DNA from: Bradyrhizobium diazoefficiens
GTDB taxonomy: Bacteria > Pseudomonadota > Alphaproteobacteria > Rhizobiales > Xanthobacteraceae
Assembly (NCBI RefSeq): GCF_018131185.1
Contig: NZ_JAFCJE010000010.1
Location: forward strand, 1 to 64,000
Length of the DNA: 64,000 nt
Direction of reading: 5' to 3'
The first letter of the stretch is position 1, and each line of letters starts with the position of its first letter. Made by a program: the position numbers and the translations under genes. The notes under the pieces are model-generated. The model did no database searches, had not been told where the DNA came from, and saw nothing but the letters and a program-made list of their open reading frames with translations. Of this stretch, positions 1 through 7,670 are shown one piece after another.

Positions 1-98
1 TTGCGCTCATTGCCTGCATGCGCAAGCTGATCGTCATCCTCAATACGATGATCGCCCACGGCGAGAAATGGAATCCGAGCCGCTACGCGTTGCGGTGA
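1..98 (+). CDS. IS110-family transposase, C-terminal end only (partial)
   Basis: Reading in frame from base 3, the window opens with 31 residues (ALIACMRKLIVILNTM..., ending RYALR) followed by TGA at 96-98. A C-terminal run of the form ACMRKLIxILNxM followed by HG is typical of IS110-family DEDD transposases, whose last helix pairs with the C-terminal Tnp domain. Only the tail is visible; the rest lies left of the window. Whether the element is intact cannot be judged. The GC-rich, gene-free stretch that follows fits the flank of an insertion. The family call rests on this short motif alone. Confidence 0.65.
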   Translation, partial: ALIACMRKLIVILNTMIAHGEKWNPSRYALR

Positions 99-860
99 GC
101 TGATCGAGCGCGCCCTACCGCGCTCGGTCCTCGACCGAGCGCACGCCAAGCCGACAGACCGGCGAGCGGACGGGGTCAAGGCCGTCAGCCGCCAAAGGCG
201 GTGGCACGTCCAGCGCCAGCCTTGAGGCCGGCCGATCGGCGGTCTACTTCAGCACAGTTGCTCCTCGGGGAGCGATGCACTATTGCCCCCGTCGCCTTGC
301 GGATGATCGATGCGCGTACCGGTTGGTCGCGGCATCACCGCAGGACTTGACGCACAGACCCCGGGCGTCAGGACCACACGACTTGGCCGTCCGCGCACGT
401 CCTCGCATGTCGCTTCGAACGCTGGCGCGTGCTCACGCCCGAAGCCATGCGAAGACGCTGTCGGCGCCGGGTCGTATGCGCGGAAAGCCCCTTGCTCACG
501 GTTACCCGCCCTGCAATGCGCTTCGCGCCCGACGCCGTCGCGTCCATCGCTGCCCAGCCCGCGGTTCGTGACGATCGCGATCCGCCCCTCGTCTCGGGCC
601 AGGGTGTTTCGCTTGTACGATAAATCAGAAATTCGGTAAAGGAGAATGTTTGCGCAAGCGGGGCTTGACAGGCGAGGGGGAGGGATTGGCGGGGTGTTTT
701 GCCCGACGGGCGAGCAAAATGTTGCCACACCAAACACTGTCATGCCCCGGTTTGACCGGGGCATCCAGTACGCCGCGGCTTGCCGGTTTCAGCCTTGCTG
801 TCTCTGGAATGCTGGATTGCCCGCTTTCGCGGGCAATGACACCGAGTTTGGAACGGGCGG
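99..860. other. Gene-free stretch of about 760 bases
   Basis: No convincing gene is present. Several frames stay open on both strands over 250-760, as expected at this GC content. Their translations are low in hydrophobic runs and rich in Arg, Gly and Ser, with no domain I recognise and no good ribosome binding site. The part near 270-620 resembles in character the dispersed non-coding repeats common in Bradyrhizobium genomes; this is inference. The right end (742-837) holds two clear hairpins, listed separately. Confidence 0.5.
742..837. repeat. Dispersed extragenic palindromic repeat (two hairpins)
   Basis: Two strong stem-loops lie about 50 bases apart. ATGCCCCGGT-TTG-ACCGGGGCAT is at 742-764, and ATTGCCCGC-TTTC-GCGGGCAAT is at 816-837. 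This paired arrangement is characteristic of repeated intergenic elements in Bradyrhizobium. It lies downstream of the leftward gene ending at 861 and may act as a transcript end, although no T-run follows. Confidence 0.6.
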
Positions 861-1511
861 CTACTCCGCCGACAGCCGCACCATCTGGCGGCCGCCGTTC
901 ATTTCCTTGAGGCGGTTGACGAAGTTTTCCGGGCGCTGCCAGCGGTTGGGGGCCTCGAGGCCCATGAACTCGGCGATGTCGCCGATGAAGCCGGTGCAGT
1001 TGACGGTCTCGGCGTTCCACACCGGCGAGCTGGCCTGCAATTTCTTGATATAGGCGAACACGCGCTTGGCGTCGGCCTCGTTCAGATAGACGCGATAGCT
1101 CGCGGTCAGATAGTCCGGATCGAGATCGCCGTAGCTCGCGCCGGTCTCGGACGGCACGAAGGTGATGTGACCGAGCACGTAAGCGAGCGTGTCGCCGGCA
1201 GGCGTGAGGCCTGCGACTTCGACCGCCTTCTCGCTGGTCTTGCCGTACCAGACGAAAGCATGGCCCCAGCTTGCGGCCGTGCGGGCGCGGAAATCGACGT
1301 AATACGGACCTTTCTCCGCGCGCGCGACGGAGCGCCGCGTCGATTGCGGCGCCGGCCGCGGCGTGGAGCCGGTCGTGGCAAGCGCATTGGCGTCGGCAAC
1401 GCGCTTGTTCGCCTCATGCGCCGAAGCCGAGGGCATCAGGCACGCGATCATCGCCGCGAGCGCGAGCCCCGCAAGGATGCAGGATCCCGATCGATCAGGT
1501 TTGTTCGTCAC
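861..1511 (-). CDS. Secreted hypothetical protein with His-then-Cys motif (possible permuted NlpC/P60-like fold)
   Basis: The protein has 216 residues. It starts at a GTG preceded by a GAGGGG ribosome site. The N-terminus has a signal peptide (hydrophobic stretch from about residue 11, likely cleavage after ASA near residue 31), so the product is periplasmic or exported. A linker rich in Pro, Ser and Thr follows, then a folded region with SWGHAFVWYGK and, later, NCTGFIGDIAEFMGL. A conserved His before a conserved Cys is the order seen in circularly permuted papain-like families such as DUF4105/YiiX-type proteins. That link is inference; the function is unknown. It shares its strand with the small secreted protein upstream, but each has its own ribosome site. 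Confidence 0.7.
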   Translation of the reverse strand: MTNKPDRSGSCILAGLALAAMIACLMPSASAHEANKRVADANALATTGSTPRPAPQSTRRSVARAEKGPYYVDFRARTAASWGHAFVWYGKTSEKAVEVAGLTPAGDTLAYVLGHITFVPSETGASYGDLDPDYLTASYRVYLNEADAKRVFAYIKKLQASSPVWNAETVNCTGFIGDIAEFMGLEAPNRWQRPENFVNRLKEMNGGRQMVRLSAE

Positions 1512-1558
1512 GCTGTGCCCCTCGACTGTCGGCCGCCTACGCTGGTTTGCGCGGCGCG

Positions 1559-1756
1559 TCAGTAGCGGGCTGCGACCGGGCCCGGCGCCTTGCCGATCGG
1601 AGCCTTTCCAACCGGGCTCTTGCCAATCGGCATCTTGCCGATCGGCGCCTGCTCGGCCGGGTAGACCGGCACGGGCTGACGACGCGGCAGATCCGCAGCG
1701 TTCGCGGCCGTCACCAGAGCAAGCGTGGCACCCAGAGCAAATACAATCTTCTTCAC
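1559..1756 (-). CDS. Small secreted Pro-Ile-Gly-Lys repeat protein
   Basis: This 65-residue protein starts at GTG with an AGGGGT ribosome site about 7 bases upstream. Residues 1-20 form a clear signal peptide (MKKIVFALGATLALVTAANA). The mature 45 residues consist largely of a four- to five-residue repeat (PIGKM, PIGKS, PVGKA, PIGKA), giving a basic, unstructured peptide that ends in ARY. No catalytic domain can be present. It is probably a periplasmic or envelope-associated peptide of unknown role. It lies 47 bases upstream of the next leftward gene, so cotranscription is possible. Confidence 0.65.
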   Translation of the reverse strand: MKKIVFALGATLALVTAANAADLPRRQPVPVYPAEQAPIGKMPIGKSPVGKAPIGKAPGPVAARY

Positions 1757-2206
1757 AGTGATACCCCTAGAAGGTTTGGCCCAAACACGGCCATGCCGTG
1801 CCCCCAGACACGCCTCACAGAAGGGCGGCCGAATGCGTCCAAGTTGCGGCGTGCGCGGGGCATGTCGGCGGCATTGGCGCGCGAAGATGTGATGTTTACG
1901 GATGTTCTTGCCGATCGATCGTCCCGGATGTCGCTTCGCTCATCCGGGCTACGGTAGATTTTTCCCGACGAGCGGGGCTGCCTCTCCCGCCGTCATTCCG
2001 GGGCGGCGCAAAGCGTCGAGCCCGGAATCCATTTATCGACCGTCACTGCCGCTCGATGGATTCCGGGTTCGCGCTTTGCGCGCCCCGGAATGACGGAGAG
2101 AGAGGTAAGGTCGTAGCCCGCATGAGTCCCGCGACAGCGAAGTGCGACACGACAGACCTCTCCGGATGTCGCTTCGCTCATCCGGGCTACTGCGCCGTGT
2201 TCGCCG
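1757..2206. repeat. Intergenic region filled with palindromic repeats
   Basis: This 450-base gap contains no gene. A 30-base unit with the stem CCGGATG...CATCCGG occurs twice in direct orientation, at 1922-1952 and 2161-2190. Between the copies is a large inverted repeat at 1991-2095, in which CGTCATTCCGGGGCG (1991-2005) pairs with CGCCCCGGAATGACG (2081-2095) and an inner ATTCCGGG-type stem also pairs. These are typical dispersed extragenic elements of Bradyrhizobium. They separate the small secreted protein from the FAH-family gene. Confidence 0.7.
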
Positions 2207-2992
2207 CTACAGCCGAAACTCGTTGGTGAGCTCGCCGATGCCGTCGATCGCGACGGTCACGATGTTCACCGGCTCCTTCATCACGCCGACGCCGACCGAG
2301 GTGCCGACGGCGATGAGGTCGCCGGGGAGCAGGGTCATGTCATGGGAGATCCTGCTGACCAGCTCCTGCGCCGAAAAGATCATGTCGGAGATCGGGTAGT
2401 TCTGCCGCTCTGCGCCGTTGAGGATGGTGCGGACCGTGAGTCTTGCGGGATCGAGACCGGTTGCGATCACGGGGCCGAACGGGCCGTAATCGTCGATGCC
2501 TTTGGCGCGGGCCCATTGCGGGAAGGTGGGGTCGCTGGTCAGGATGTCGTTTGCGGTGATGTCGTTGACGCAGGTGTAGCCGAAGATGAAGCCGTCGGCC
2601 TCGCCCGGGGAGACACGCGCGCATGTCTTGCCGATGACGATGCCGAGCTCGCCCTCATAGGTGGTCTTGCCGTCGTAGTAGGACGGGCGGCGGATCACGG
2701 CGCCCGGCGACGTGATGGTGGTGGTGGCCTTGAGCAGATAGAGCGGCTCCGGCGGCTCGGGCTGGTTGAGCTTGGCCGCGAGCGCGTGAAAATTGTTCCA
2801 GAGCGCGACGATCTTGCTGGGCGCACACGGCGCGAGCGGCTCGACCTCCGTGAGCGCCAGGCTCTTGCCGGTCGCGGCGTTGCGGCCGAACATCTCGCCT
2901 TCATGGACGCTGATGCCCGATGGCGTCAGCATGCCGAAACCGGTCGCGCCGGCATGACGGAAGCGCAGCCACTTCTTCACCGCGGTCGTCAT
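2207..2992 (-). CDS. Fumarylacetoacetate hydrolase (FAH) family protein
   Basis: This 261-residue cytoplasmic protein belongs to the FAH C-terminal fold, which hydrolyses or decarboxylates 2-oxo acids with a divalent metal. Visible family marks are YEGELGIVIGK (metal-binding E-x-E), the downstream VNDITANDI acidic motif, and GTSVGVG near the C-terminus. FAHD1-like acylpyruvase or oxaloacetate decarboxylase activity is possible. The ATG at 2992 overlaps the stop of the upstream panE-type gene as TGATG, so the two are translationally coupled. A GTG at 2995 is a less likely start. It is the last gene of the CBS-panE-FAH operon that begins behind an operator at 4579, which suggests a role linked to oxalate or another 2-oxo acid. 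The substrate cannot be told from sequence. Confidence 0.85.
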   Translation of the reverse strand: MTTAVKKWLRFRHAGATGFGMLTPSGISVHEGEMFGRNAATGKSLALTEVEPLAPCAPSKIVALWNNFHALAAKLNQPEPPEPLYLLKATTTITSPGAVIRRPSYYDGKTTYEGELGIVIGKTCARVSPGEADGFIFGYTCVNDITANDILTSDPTFPQWARAKGIDDYGPFGPVIATGLDPARLTVRTILNGAERQNYPISDMIFSAQELVSRISHDMTLLPGDLIAVGTSVGVGVMKEPVNIVTVAIDGIGELTNEFRL

Positions 2993-4011
2993 CACGCCAC
3001 CGCCAATGCGCGGGGATCTGCCGGCGTCGAGACGCCGTCATAGAGGCCGGCGATGCGGGCGCGCTGGGTCACCATCGCCAGCACCGAGTCGAGCGCGGGC
3101 GTCGGGATGCCGGTAAGGCGGCCCATCTCCTGTACGACGGTGACGAGCGGGTCGATCTCCATGGGGCGGCCGCGCTCGAGATCCTGGAGCATCGAGGTCT
3201 TGTGGGCGCCGACCTTGCGGGCACCCTCGATGCGGCGCTCGACGTCGACGCGGAATTTGACCCCGAACGTCTCGGCAATCGCCTGCGTCTCCACCATGAT
3301 CGCGCGCGACAGCGAGCGCGTTGCCGGATCGGTGCAGATCACGTCGAGCGTGGCGTGCGTGAGCGCGCTGATCGGGTTGAAGCAGACATTGCCCCAGAGC
3401 TTCAGCCAGATCTCGTCGCGGATGCGGTCGAGCACCGGGGCCTTCAGCCCGGCGGCGACGAAGAGATCGGCGATGCGCGTGACGTCCGAGGTGATCTCGC
3501 CCGAGGGCTCGCCGAGCGGGAAATTGTTGCCGTAGACGTGCCGGATCACGCCGGGCGCTTCGATCTCGGTTGCGGGATAGACGATGCAGCCGATGGCGCG
3601 CTCGGCGCCTATTTCGCGCCACTGCCGCCCGCCGGGATCGATGCTCTCCAGCGTCGCGTTCTCGTATTGGCCGCCGTGCTTGTAGAAGTACCAATAGGGG
3701 ATGCCGTTGACGGCGGTGACGATGCGGGTGTGCGGCCCGAGCAGCGGCTGCATCCTCTCGATCACGCCGGTGATCGAATGCGCCTTCAGCGTGATGATGA
3801 TGTAGTCCTGCACGCCGAGTTCGGCGGGGTCGTCGGTGCAGCGCGGATGAACGGAGTGCTTGTCCTCGCCCGCGAGCAGCGTCAGGCCGCGCTCGCGCAT
3901 GGCGGCAAGGTGGGCGCCGCGTGCGATGAGGCTGACATCGGCGCCCGCGCGCGCGAGCTGAACTCCGAGATATCCGCCGATCGCGCCGGCGCCGTAGATG
4001 CAGATCTTCAT
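2992..4011 (-). CDS. PanE/ApbA-family reductase; candidate oxalyl-CoA reductase
   Basis: The protein has 339 residues. It begins MKICIYGAGAIGGYLGVQLA, a Rossmann NADP-binding GxGxxG, and keeps the ketopantoate reductase layout, with NGIPYW near residue 105 and a helical C-terminal dimerisation domain. By family it would be annotated 2-dehydropantoate 2-reductase. In Methylobacterium extorquens a PanE homologue (PanE2) is the oxalyl-CoA reductase that makes glyoxylate. Here the gene lies in an operon with a CBS protein, behind the same operator as the oxalate genes, and a glyoxylate carboligase cluster lies in the same window. I therefore favour oxalyl-CoA reductase, as inference. The start at 4011 is chosen for its GAGGA site; an upstream in-frame GTG/ATG extension is less likely. 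Confidence 0.8.
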   Translation of the reverse strand: MKICIYGAGAIGGYLGVQLARAGADVSLIARGAHLAAMRERGLTLLAGEDKHSVHPRCTDDPAELGVQDYIIITLKAHSITGVIERMQPLLGPHTRIVTAVNGIPYWYFYKHGGQYENATLESIDPGGRQWREIGAERAIGCIVYPATEIEAPGVIRHVYGNNFPLGEPSGEITSDVTRIADLFVAAGLKAPVLDRIRDEIWLKLWGNVCFNPISALTHATLDVICTDPATRSLSRAIMVETQAIAETFGVKFRVDVERRIEGARKVGAHKTSMLQDLERGRPMEIDPLVTVVQEMGRLTGIPTPALDSVLAMVTQRARIAGLYDGVSTPADPRALAVA

Positions 4012-4117
4012 GAAGTCCTCGCGAAGCAGCGGAAGCCGGAATTTGGGACGAAAGATCCGGTCCGGCTTGGAAGGATCCGAGCCGGGGCCGGTAGTCACAG
4101 GGGAAGTTTTGGCGCTT

Positions 4118-4546
4118 TTAGGCTGCCGCTTGCGGCTTGCCGTTGATGGCCTCGTCCATGGCGGCTGCGATGTCGCGCATGCTGATGACGGAGACGAGGC
4201 TGTAATCGTCGATCACAGGTAAATGGCGGATGTGATGAATGTTCATCAGATGCCGGACCTGCTCGATCGTGTCGCTCGAGGCGCAGGACACGAGCTGCTG
4301 CACCGAGACGAGCTGCGAGACCTTGACGTTGACGGCGTTCGCGCCGTGCTCGGCGACGGCGCGCACCACGTCGCGCTCGGTGAACATGCCGACCGCAGTG
4401 TTACCCTCGGAGCGGACCACGTCCTTGACCACGAGAGCGCTGATGTTGTTGGCGCGCATCAGCTTGGCGGCGATGCCCACCGTTTCGTTCATTCGCACCG
4501 TGACAACGCGCGGCGTCTTCTTGCGCAGAATGTCTCCGACCAGCAT
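4118..4546 (-). CDS. CBS-domain pair protein
   Basis: This 142-residue protein is made almost entirely of two CBS domains. The first covers about residues 5-62 (TVGIAAKLMRANNISALVV, GMFTERDVVRAV), the second about 72-130 (QVRHLMNIHHIRHLPVID, VISMRDIA). CBS pairs bind adenosine-containing ligands such as AMP, ATP or SAM and act as sensors. It starts at 4546 behind a GGGAGG ribosome site. It is first in an operon with the PanE-type reductase (106-base gap) and the FAH protein. The promoter region holds a copy of the 17-bp operator at 4579-4595. A regulatory role in oxalate metabolism is inferred from context only. Confidence 0.85.
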   Translation of the reverse strand: MLVGDILRKKTPRVVTVRMNETVGIAAKLMRANNISALVVKDVVRSEGNTAVGMFTERDVVRAVAEHGANAVNVKVSQLVSVQQLVSCASSDTIEQVRHLMNIHHIRHLPVIDDYSLVSVISMRDIAAAMDEAINGKPQAAA

Positions 4547-4578
4547 TGCAACCTCCCTGGGTGATGTTGGGAGAAGTG

Positions 4579-4595
4579 TGGTATACATAATGCCA
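4579..4595 (-). promoter_or_regulatory. Predicted GntR operator upstream of CBS-panE-FAH operon
   Basis: In transcription orientation the site reads TGGCAT-TATGT-ATACCA. A TTGACG hexamer ends two bases before it, and it lies 33 bases upstream of the CBS start codon. It is one of seven such sites in the window. Confidence 0.65.
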
Positions 4596-4675
4596 ATCGT
4601 CAAGCGCTGCATTTGGGTGATCCGAAAAATCTTGCGACAGCAATACTGACATTTGACGCAAGGAGAGGAGGAAGA

Positions 4676-4691
4676 GGCGCATCGCTGCGCC
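4676..4691 (-). terminator. Weak hairpin downstream of the first OFA transporter
   Basis: GGCGCA-GCGA-TGCGCC (minus strand) is followed by a pyrimidine-rich TCTTCCTCCTCTCC tract rather than a pure T-run. It lies 30 bases beyond the OFA stop codon at 4722. It may be a transcript end; the evidence is weak. Confidence 0.3.
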
Positions 4692-4721
4692 CCTTTCCCC
4701 TTGCGCGAAAGCGTGCGGCGG

Positions 4722-6056
4722 TCAGACCGTCTCGGCCTTTGCGGTTGTCTTGGCGCGACCGGTTGCGGCCTCGGTGCTCTCGGCTTCCTTGCCGAGGATG
4801 AAGGAGCGGCGCAGCGGCTTGATCACGAACAGCGCCATCAGCGCCGCCGTCGCGTTCAAGGCCACCGCGACCACGAACACGGCTTTCCAGCCATAGGCAG
4901 CCGAGATGACGCTTGCGAGCGGAACGAGCAGGGAGGCGGTGCCCTTCGCGGTGTAGAGCATGCCGTTGTTGGTGGTTGCGAACTTCGAACCAAAAGTGTC
5001 GCCGCAGGTGGCGGGAAACAGCGAGTAGATCTCGCCGAACACGCCGAAGTAAACCGCGGTCGCCAGCACGAAGACCTGCGGGATGTGGCCGTAGGCTGAC
5101 AGTGTCAGGAGCATCAAGGCGGCGGTGCCGAACGCGATGAACATGGTGTGCTCGCGGCCGATCGTGTCGGAGACGAAGCCGAAGAACGGACGGCCGAAAC
5201 CATCAAGGATGCGGTCGAGCGAGATCGCGAAGGTCAGCGCCGCCATCTGGAAGCCGGCGAGCGTGACCGGCGTGTCGGCGATCTTGAAGTCGTGCGCGAT
5301 CGGGCCGATCTGCGCCGCCGTCATCAGGCCTCCCGAGGCGACCATGACGAAGACGAGGTACATGACCCAAAAAATGGAGGTGCGCAGCACCTGCGGCGGG
5401 GTGAAGTCGATCCTGGTCTGCGGCAGATTGAGCTGCTTCTTCTTCGGCGGGATCGCGAGCCGAGGCGGCTGGATGAAGAAGGCGAGTGCGAAGACGATCA
5501 CGCCCTGGCCGATGCCGAAGGTGAGGAAGGCGTGCTGATAGCCGCTCGATGCGATCATGCTTGCGATCGGCACGATGGTGAGCGCGGCGCCGGCGCCGAA
5601 GCCAGCGGCGGTCGCGCCGGCGGCAAGGCCGCGGCGATCCGGAAACCATTTCAGCGCGTTGCCGACGCAGGTGCCGTACACCGCGCCCGCGCCCATGCCC
5701 CCGATGATCGCGGCTGCGTAGAGCAGGGTGAGCGAGTCGGCATAGGAGTTGAGGATCCAGGAGAGCGCGATCATCACGCCGCCGAACATGATGACGATGC
5801 GCGGGCCGTATTTGTCGACGAACCAGGCCTCGACCGGCACCAGCCACGTCTCGGTGACGACGAAGATGGTGAAAGCGAGCTGGATCGCGGCGCGCCCCCA
5901 ATGGTGGGCGGCGTCGATCGGATCGACGAATAGGGTCCAGCCATATTGCAGATTGGCGATCATCGCCATGCAGACGATGCCCATGCCGAGCTGGAGCCAG
6001 CGGAAACCTGTGCGAAGCGGCGCGGCGGTGAGGGCGCCATCCGGGCTGGAAATCAT
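4722..6056 (-). CDS. OFA-family MFS transporter (oxalate:formate antiporter type), paralogue 1
   Basis: This 444-residue polytopic membrane protein has 12 predicted transmembrane segments and the oxalate/formate antiporter layout. It opens with a first helix ending NLQYGWTLFV, then WLVPVEAWFVDKYGPR in the loop after TM2, a GAGAVYGTCVGNALKWFPDRRG signature, and NNGMLYTAKGTASLLVPL late in the protein. The Lys of YTAKG is the likely counterpart of OxlT Lys355, which contacts oxalate (inference). The C-terminus is a charged cytoplasmic tail rich in Glu, Lys and Thr. The start at 6056 has a GGGAGG site; a longer frame reading back to 6182 would cross the operator. It is monocistronic, with its own operator at 6158-6174. 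Exchange of oxalate for formate across the inner membrane is the expected role. Confidence 0.88.
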   Translation of the reverse strand: MISSPDGALTAAPLRTGFRWLQLGMGIVCMAMIANLQYGWTLFVDPIDAAHHWGRAAIQLAFTIFVVTETWLVPVEAWFVDKYGPRIVIMFGGVMIALSWILNSYADSLTLLYAAAIIGGMGAGAVYGTCVGNALKWFPDRRGLAAGATAAGFGAGAALTIVPIASMIASSGYQHAFLTFGIGQGVIVFALAFFIQPPRLAIPPKKKQLNLPQTRIDFTPPQVLRTSIFWVMYLVFVMVASGGLMTAAQIGPIAHDFKIADTPVTLAGFQMAALTFAISLDRILDGFGRPFFGFVSDTIGREHTMFIAFGTAALMLLTLSAYGHIPQVFVLATAVYFGVFGEIYSLFPATCGDTFGSKFATTNNGMLYTAKGTASLLVPLASVISAAYGWKAVFVVAVALNATAALMALFVIKPLRRSFILGKEAESTEAATGRAKTTAKAETV

Positions 6057-6157
6057 CGAGAACCTCCCAACGCGCCTGATTGGCTGCAACACAAGATCGC
6101 AAGGTGACCTGATGTCGCAAATATTGTGGCTTATCGTCGCAGGCGCGAGCCGGAGAT

Positions 6158-6174
6158 TGGTATACGATATTCCA
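6158..6174 (-). promoter_or_regulatory. Predicted GntR operator upstream of OFA paralogue 1
   Basis: In transcription orientation the site reads TGGAAT-ATCGT-ATACCA, one base off the consensus left arm. A TTGCAA hexamer ends two bases before it. It lies about 100 bases upstream of the OFA start at 6056. Confidence 0.6.
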
Positions 6175-6260
6175 GATTGCAAGCCCTAACTTGGCGTCTC
6201 CTTGCAGAACGGCGCCGGTTCCCTGTCGGAGGGGGCGCACGGAATCGTCCGCAAACGACA

Positions 6261-6284
6261 ACGCCCGGCCGTGCGGCCGGGCGT
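6261..6284 (-). terminator. Rho-independent-type terminator of OFA paralogue 2
   Basis: On the minus strand a perfect 10-bp stem, ACGCCCGGCC-GCAC-GGCCGGGCGT, is followed by TGTCGTTTGC. It lies 26 bases past the stop codon at 6310 and ahead of the next leftward promoter. Confidence 0.65.
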
Positions 6285-6309
6285 CTTGCTTGGTGAATGT
6301 GGTGGAGCG

Positions 6310-7599
6310 TCAGACGGTCGATTTCGCGACGACGACCTTACGCCAGGGTTTGAGCACCGCGATCGCCAGCAGCGAAGCCAGGATGTTGGCGCCGGCCGCG
6401 ATGATGAACACGGCGTCCCAGGTGCCCGACGATTGCTGCATGTAGTTCGCGATCGGCACCAGCAGCGCGGCGGTGCCCTTCGCGGTGTAGAGCAGGCCGG
6501 CATTGGTGGTCGCGAACTTGGCGCCGAACGTGTCGGTGCAGGTCGATGGGAACAGCGAGTAGATCTCACCCCAGGCGAAGAACACGAAGCCCGAGAGCAG
6601 CACGAACCAGATCGGATCGTGGCCCCAGAGGTAGAGCATCCAGATGCCGAAACCTTCCATGCCGAAGGCGATGAACATCGTGTTCTCGCGGCCGATCATG
6701 TCGGAGATCCAGCCGAAGAACGGACGCGTCAGGCCGTTGAGCACGCGGTCGATCGTCGCCGCGAAGGTCACCGCCGTCATCGTCACCGCCATCAGCGTGA
6801 CCGGCACGTTGTCGACCTTCCAGTCGGCCGCGATCGGCTTCAGGTTTGCCGTCACCATCAAGCCGCCGGCGCCGACGATCACGAACATGAAGTACATCAG
6901 CCAGAAGATCGGCTGACGCAGAACTTCGGTCGGCTGGTAGTTACGGCGGGTCTGCAGCAGATTGGCGTTCGCCACCACGTTGGGCACCTGGCCGGCTTTC
7001 GGCGCGAGCAGGAAGAAGGCGAGGATGCAGATGATGAGGCCTTGGCCGAGGCCGAAATAGAGGAAGGTGGTCTGGAAGCCACTGTCCTTGATCATGGCCT
7101 GGATCGGCGCGACGGTCAGCGCGGAGCCTGCGCCGAAGCCCGCGGCCGTGATGCCCGCGGCAAGACCGCGCTTGTCCGGAAACCACTTCAGCGCGTTGCC
7201 GACGCAGGTGCCGTAGACGCCGCCGGCGCCGATGCCCGCGATGATCATGCCGAGATAGTAGCCGTTGAGCGTGGTGGCCTGCGCGTTGATCGCCCAACCG
7301 ATGGCGCAGAGCACGCCGCCAACCAGCACGACGATTCGCGGACCGTATTTGTCGACGAACCATCCTTCGATCGGCACCAGCCAGGTCTCGAACAGCACGA
7401 ATAGCGTAAAGGCCCATTGGATCGAGGCGCGATCCCAGCCGAACGTCTTCTGGATGTCAGGGACGAAGAACGTCCAGCCGTATTGGTAATTGGCGATCAT
7501 CACCATCGCCGCGACGCCAACCGCCAGCTGCGTCCACCGATAGGCGTCGCTTACGCGCGCGACACCAGGGGCCGCTGCCGAATGCACCATGTCCGTCAT
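6310..7599 (-). CDS. OFA-family MFS transporter (oxalate:formate antiporter type), paralogue 2
   Basis: The 429-residue protein has 12 predicted membrane segments and is closely similar to the neighbouring OFA protein: NYQYGWTFFVPDIQKTFGW, WLVPIEGWFVDKYGPR, GAGGVYGTCVGNALKWFPDKRG and NAGLLYTAKGTAALLVPI. The Lys near residue 374 is the likely equivalent of the OxlT oxalate-binding Lys355. The family exchanges dicarboxylate oxalate for formate; related members carry other small carboxylates. The start at 7599 has a GGGAGGG ribosome site. The gene stands alone between its operator (7654-7670) and a terminator (6261-6284). A tandem duplication giving two separately promoted copies is the simplest history. 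Confidence 0.9.
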   Translation of the reverse strand: MTDMVHSAAAPGVARVSDAYRWTQLAVGVAAMVMIANYQYGWTFFVPDIQKTFGWDRASIQWAFTLFVLFETWLVPIEGWFVDKYGPRIVVLVGGVLCAIGWAINAQATTLNGYYLGMIIAGIGAGGVYGTCVGNALKWFPDKRGLAAGITAAGFGAGSALTVAPIQAMIKDSGFQTTFLYFGLGQGLIICILAFFLLAPKAGQVPNVVANANLLQTRRNYQPTEVLRQPIFWLMYFMFVIVGAGGLMVTANLKPIAADWKVDNVPVTLMAVTMTAVTFAATIDRVLNGLTRPFFGWISDMIGRENTMFIAFGMEGFGIWMLYLWGHDPIWFVLLSGFVFFAWGEIYSLFPSTCTDTFGAKFATTNAGLLYTAKGTAALLVPIANYMQQSSGTWDAVFIIAAGANILASLLAIAVLKPWRKVVVAKSTV

Positions 7600-7653
7600 T
7601 AAAAACCCTCCCGAACGCGCCGATCATTTTTATGCATGCGCTGGCCCGCATCC

Positions 7654-7670
7654 TGGTATGCATTATGCCA
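7654..7670 (-). promoter_or_regulatory. Predicted GntR operator upstream of OFA paralogue 2
   Basis: In transcription orientation the site reads TGGCAT-AATGC-ATACCA. A TTGAAT hexamer ends two bases before it, and the OFA start codon is 55 bases downstream. Confidence 0.65.

Noticed and set aside
249..764. Possible 171-residue protein on the minus strand
   Set aside because: It crosses a palindromic repeat, lacks a ribosome site, and several competing frames are open in the same DNA; it looks non-coding.
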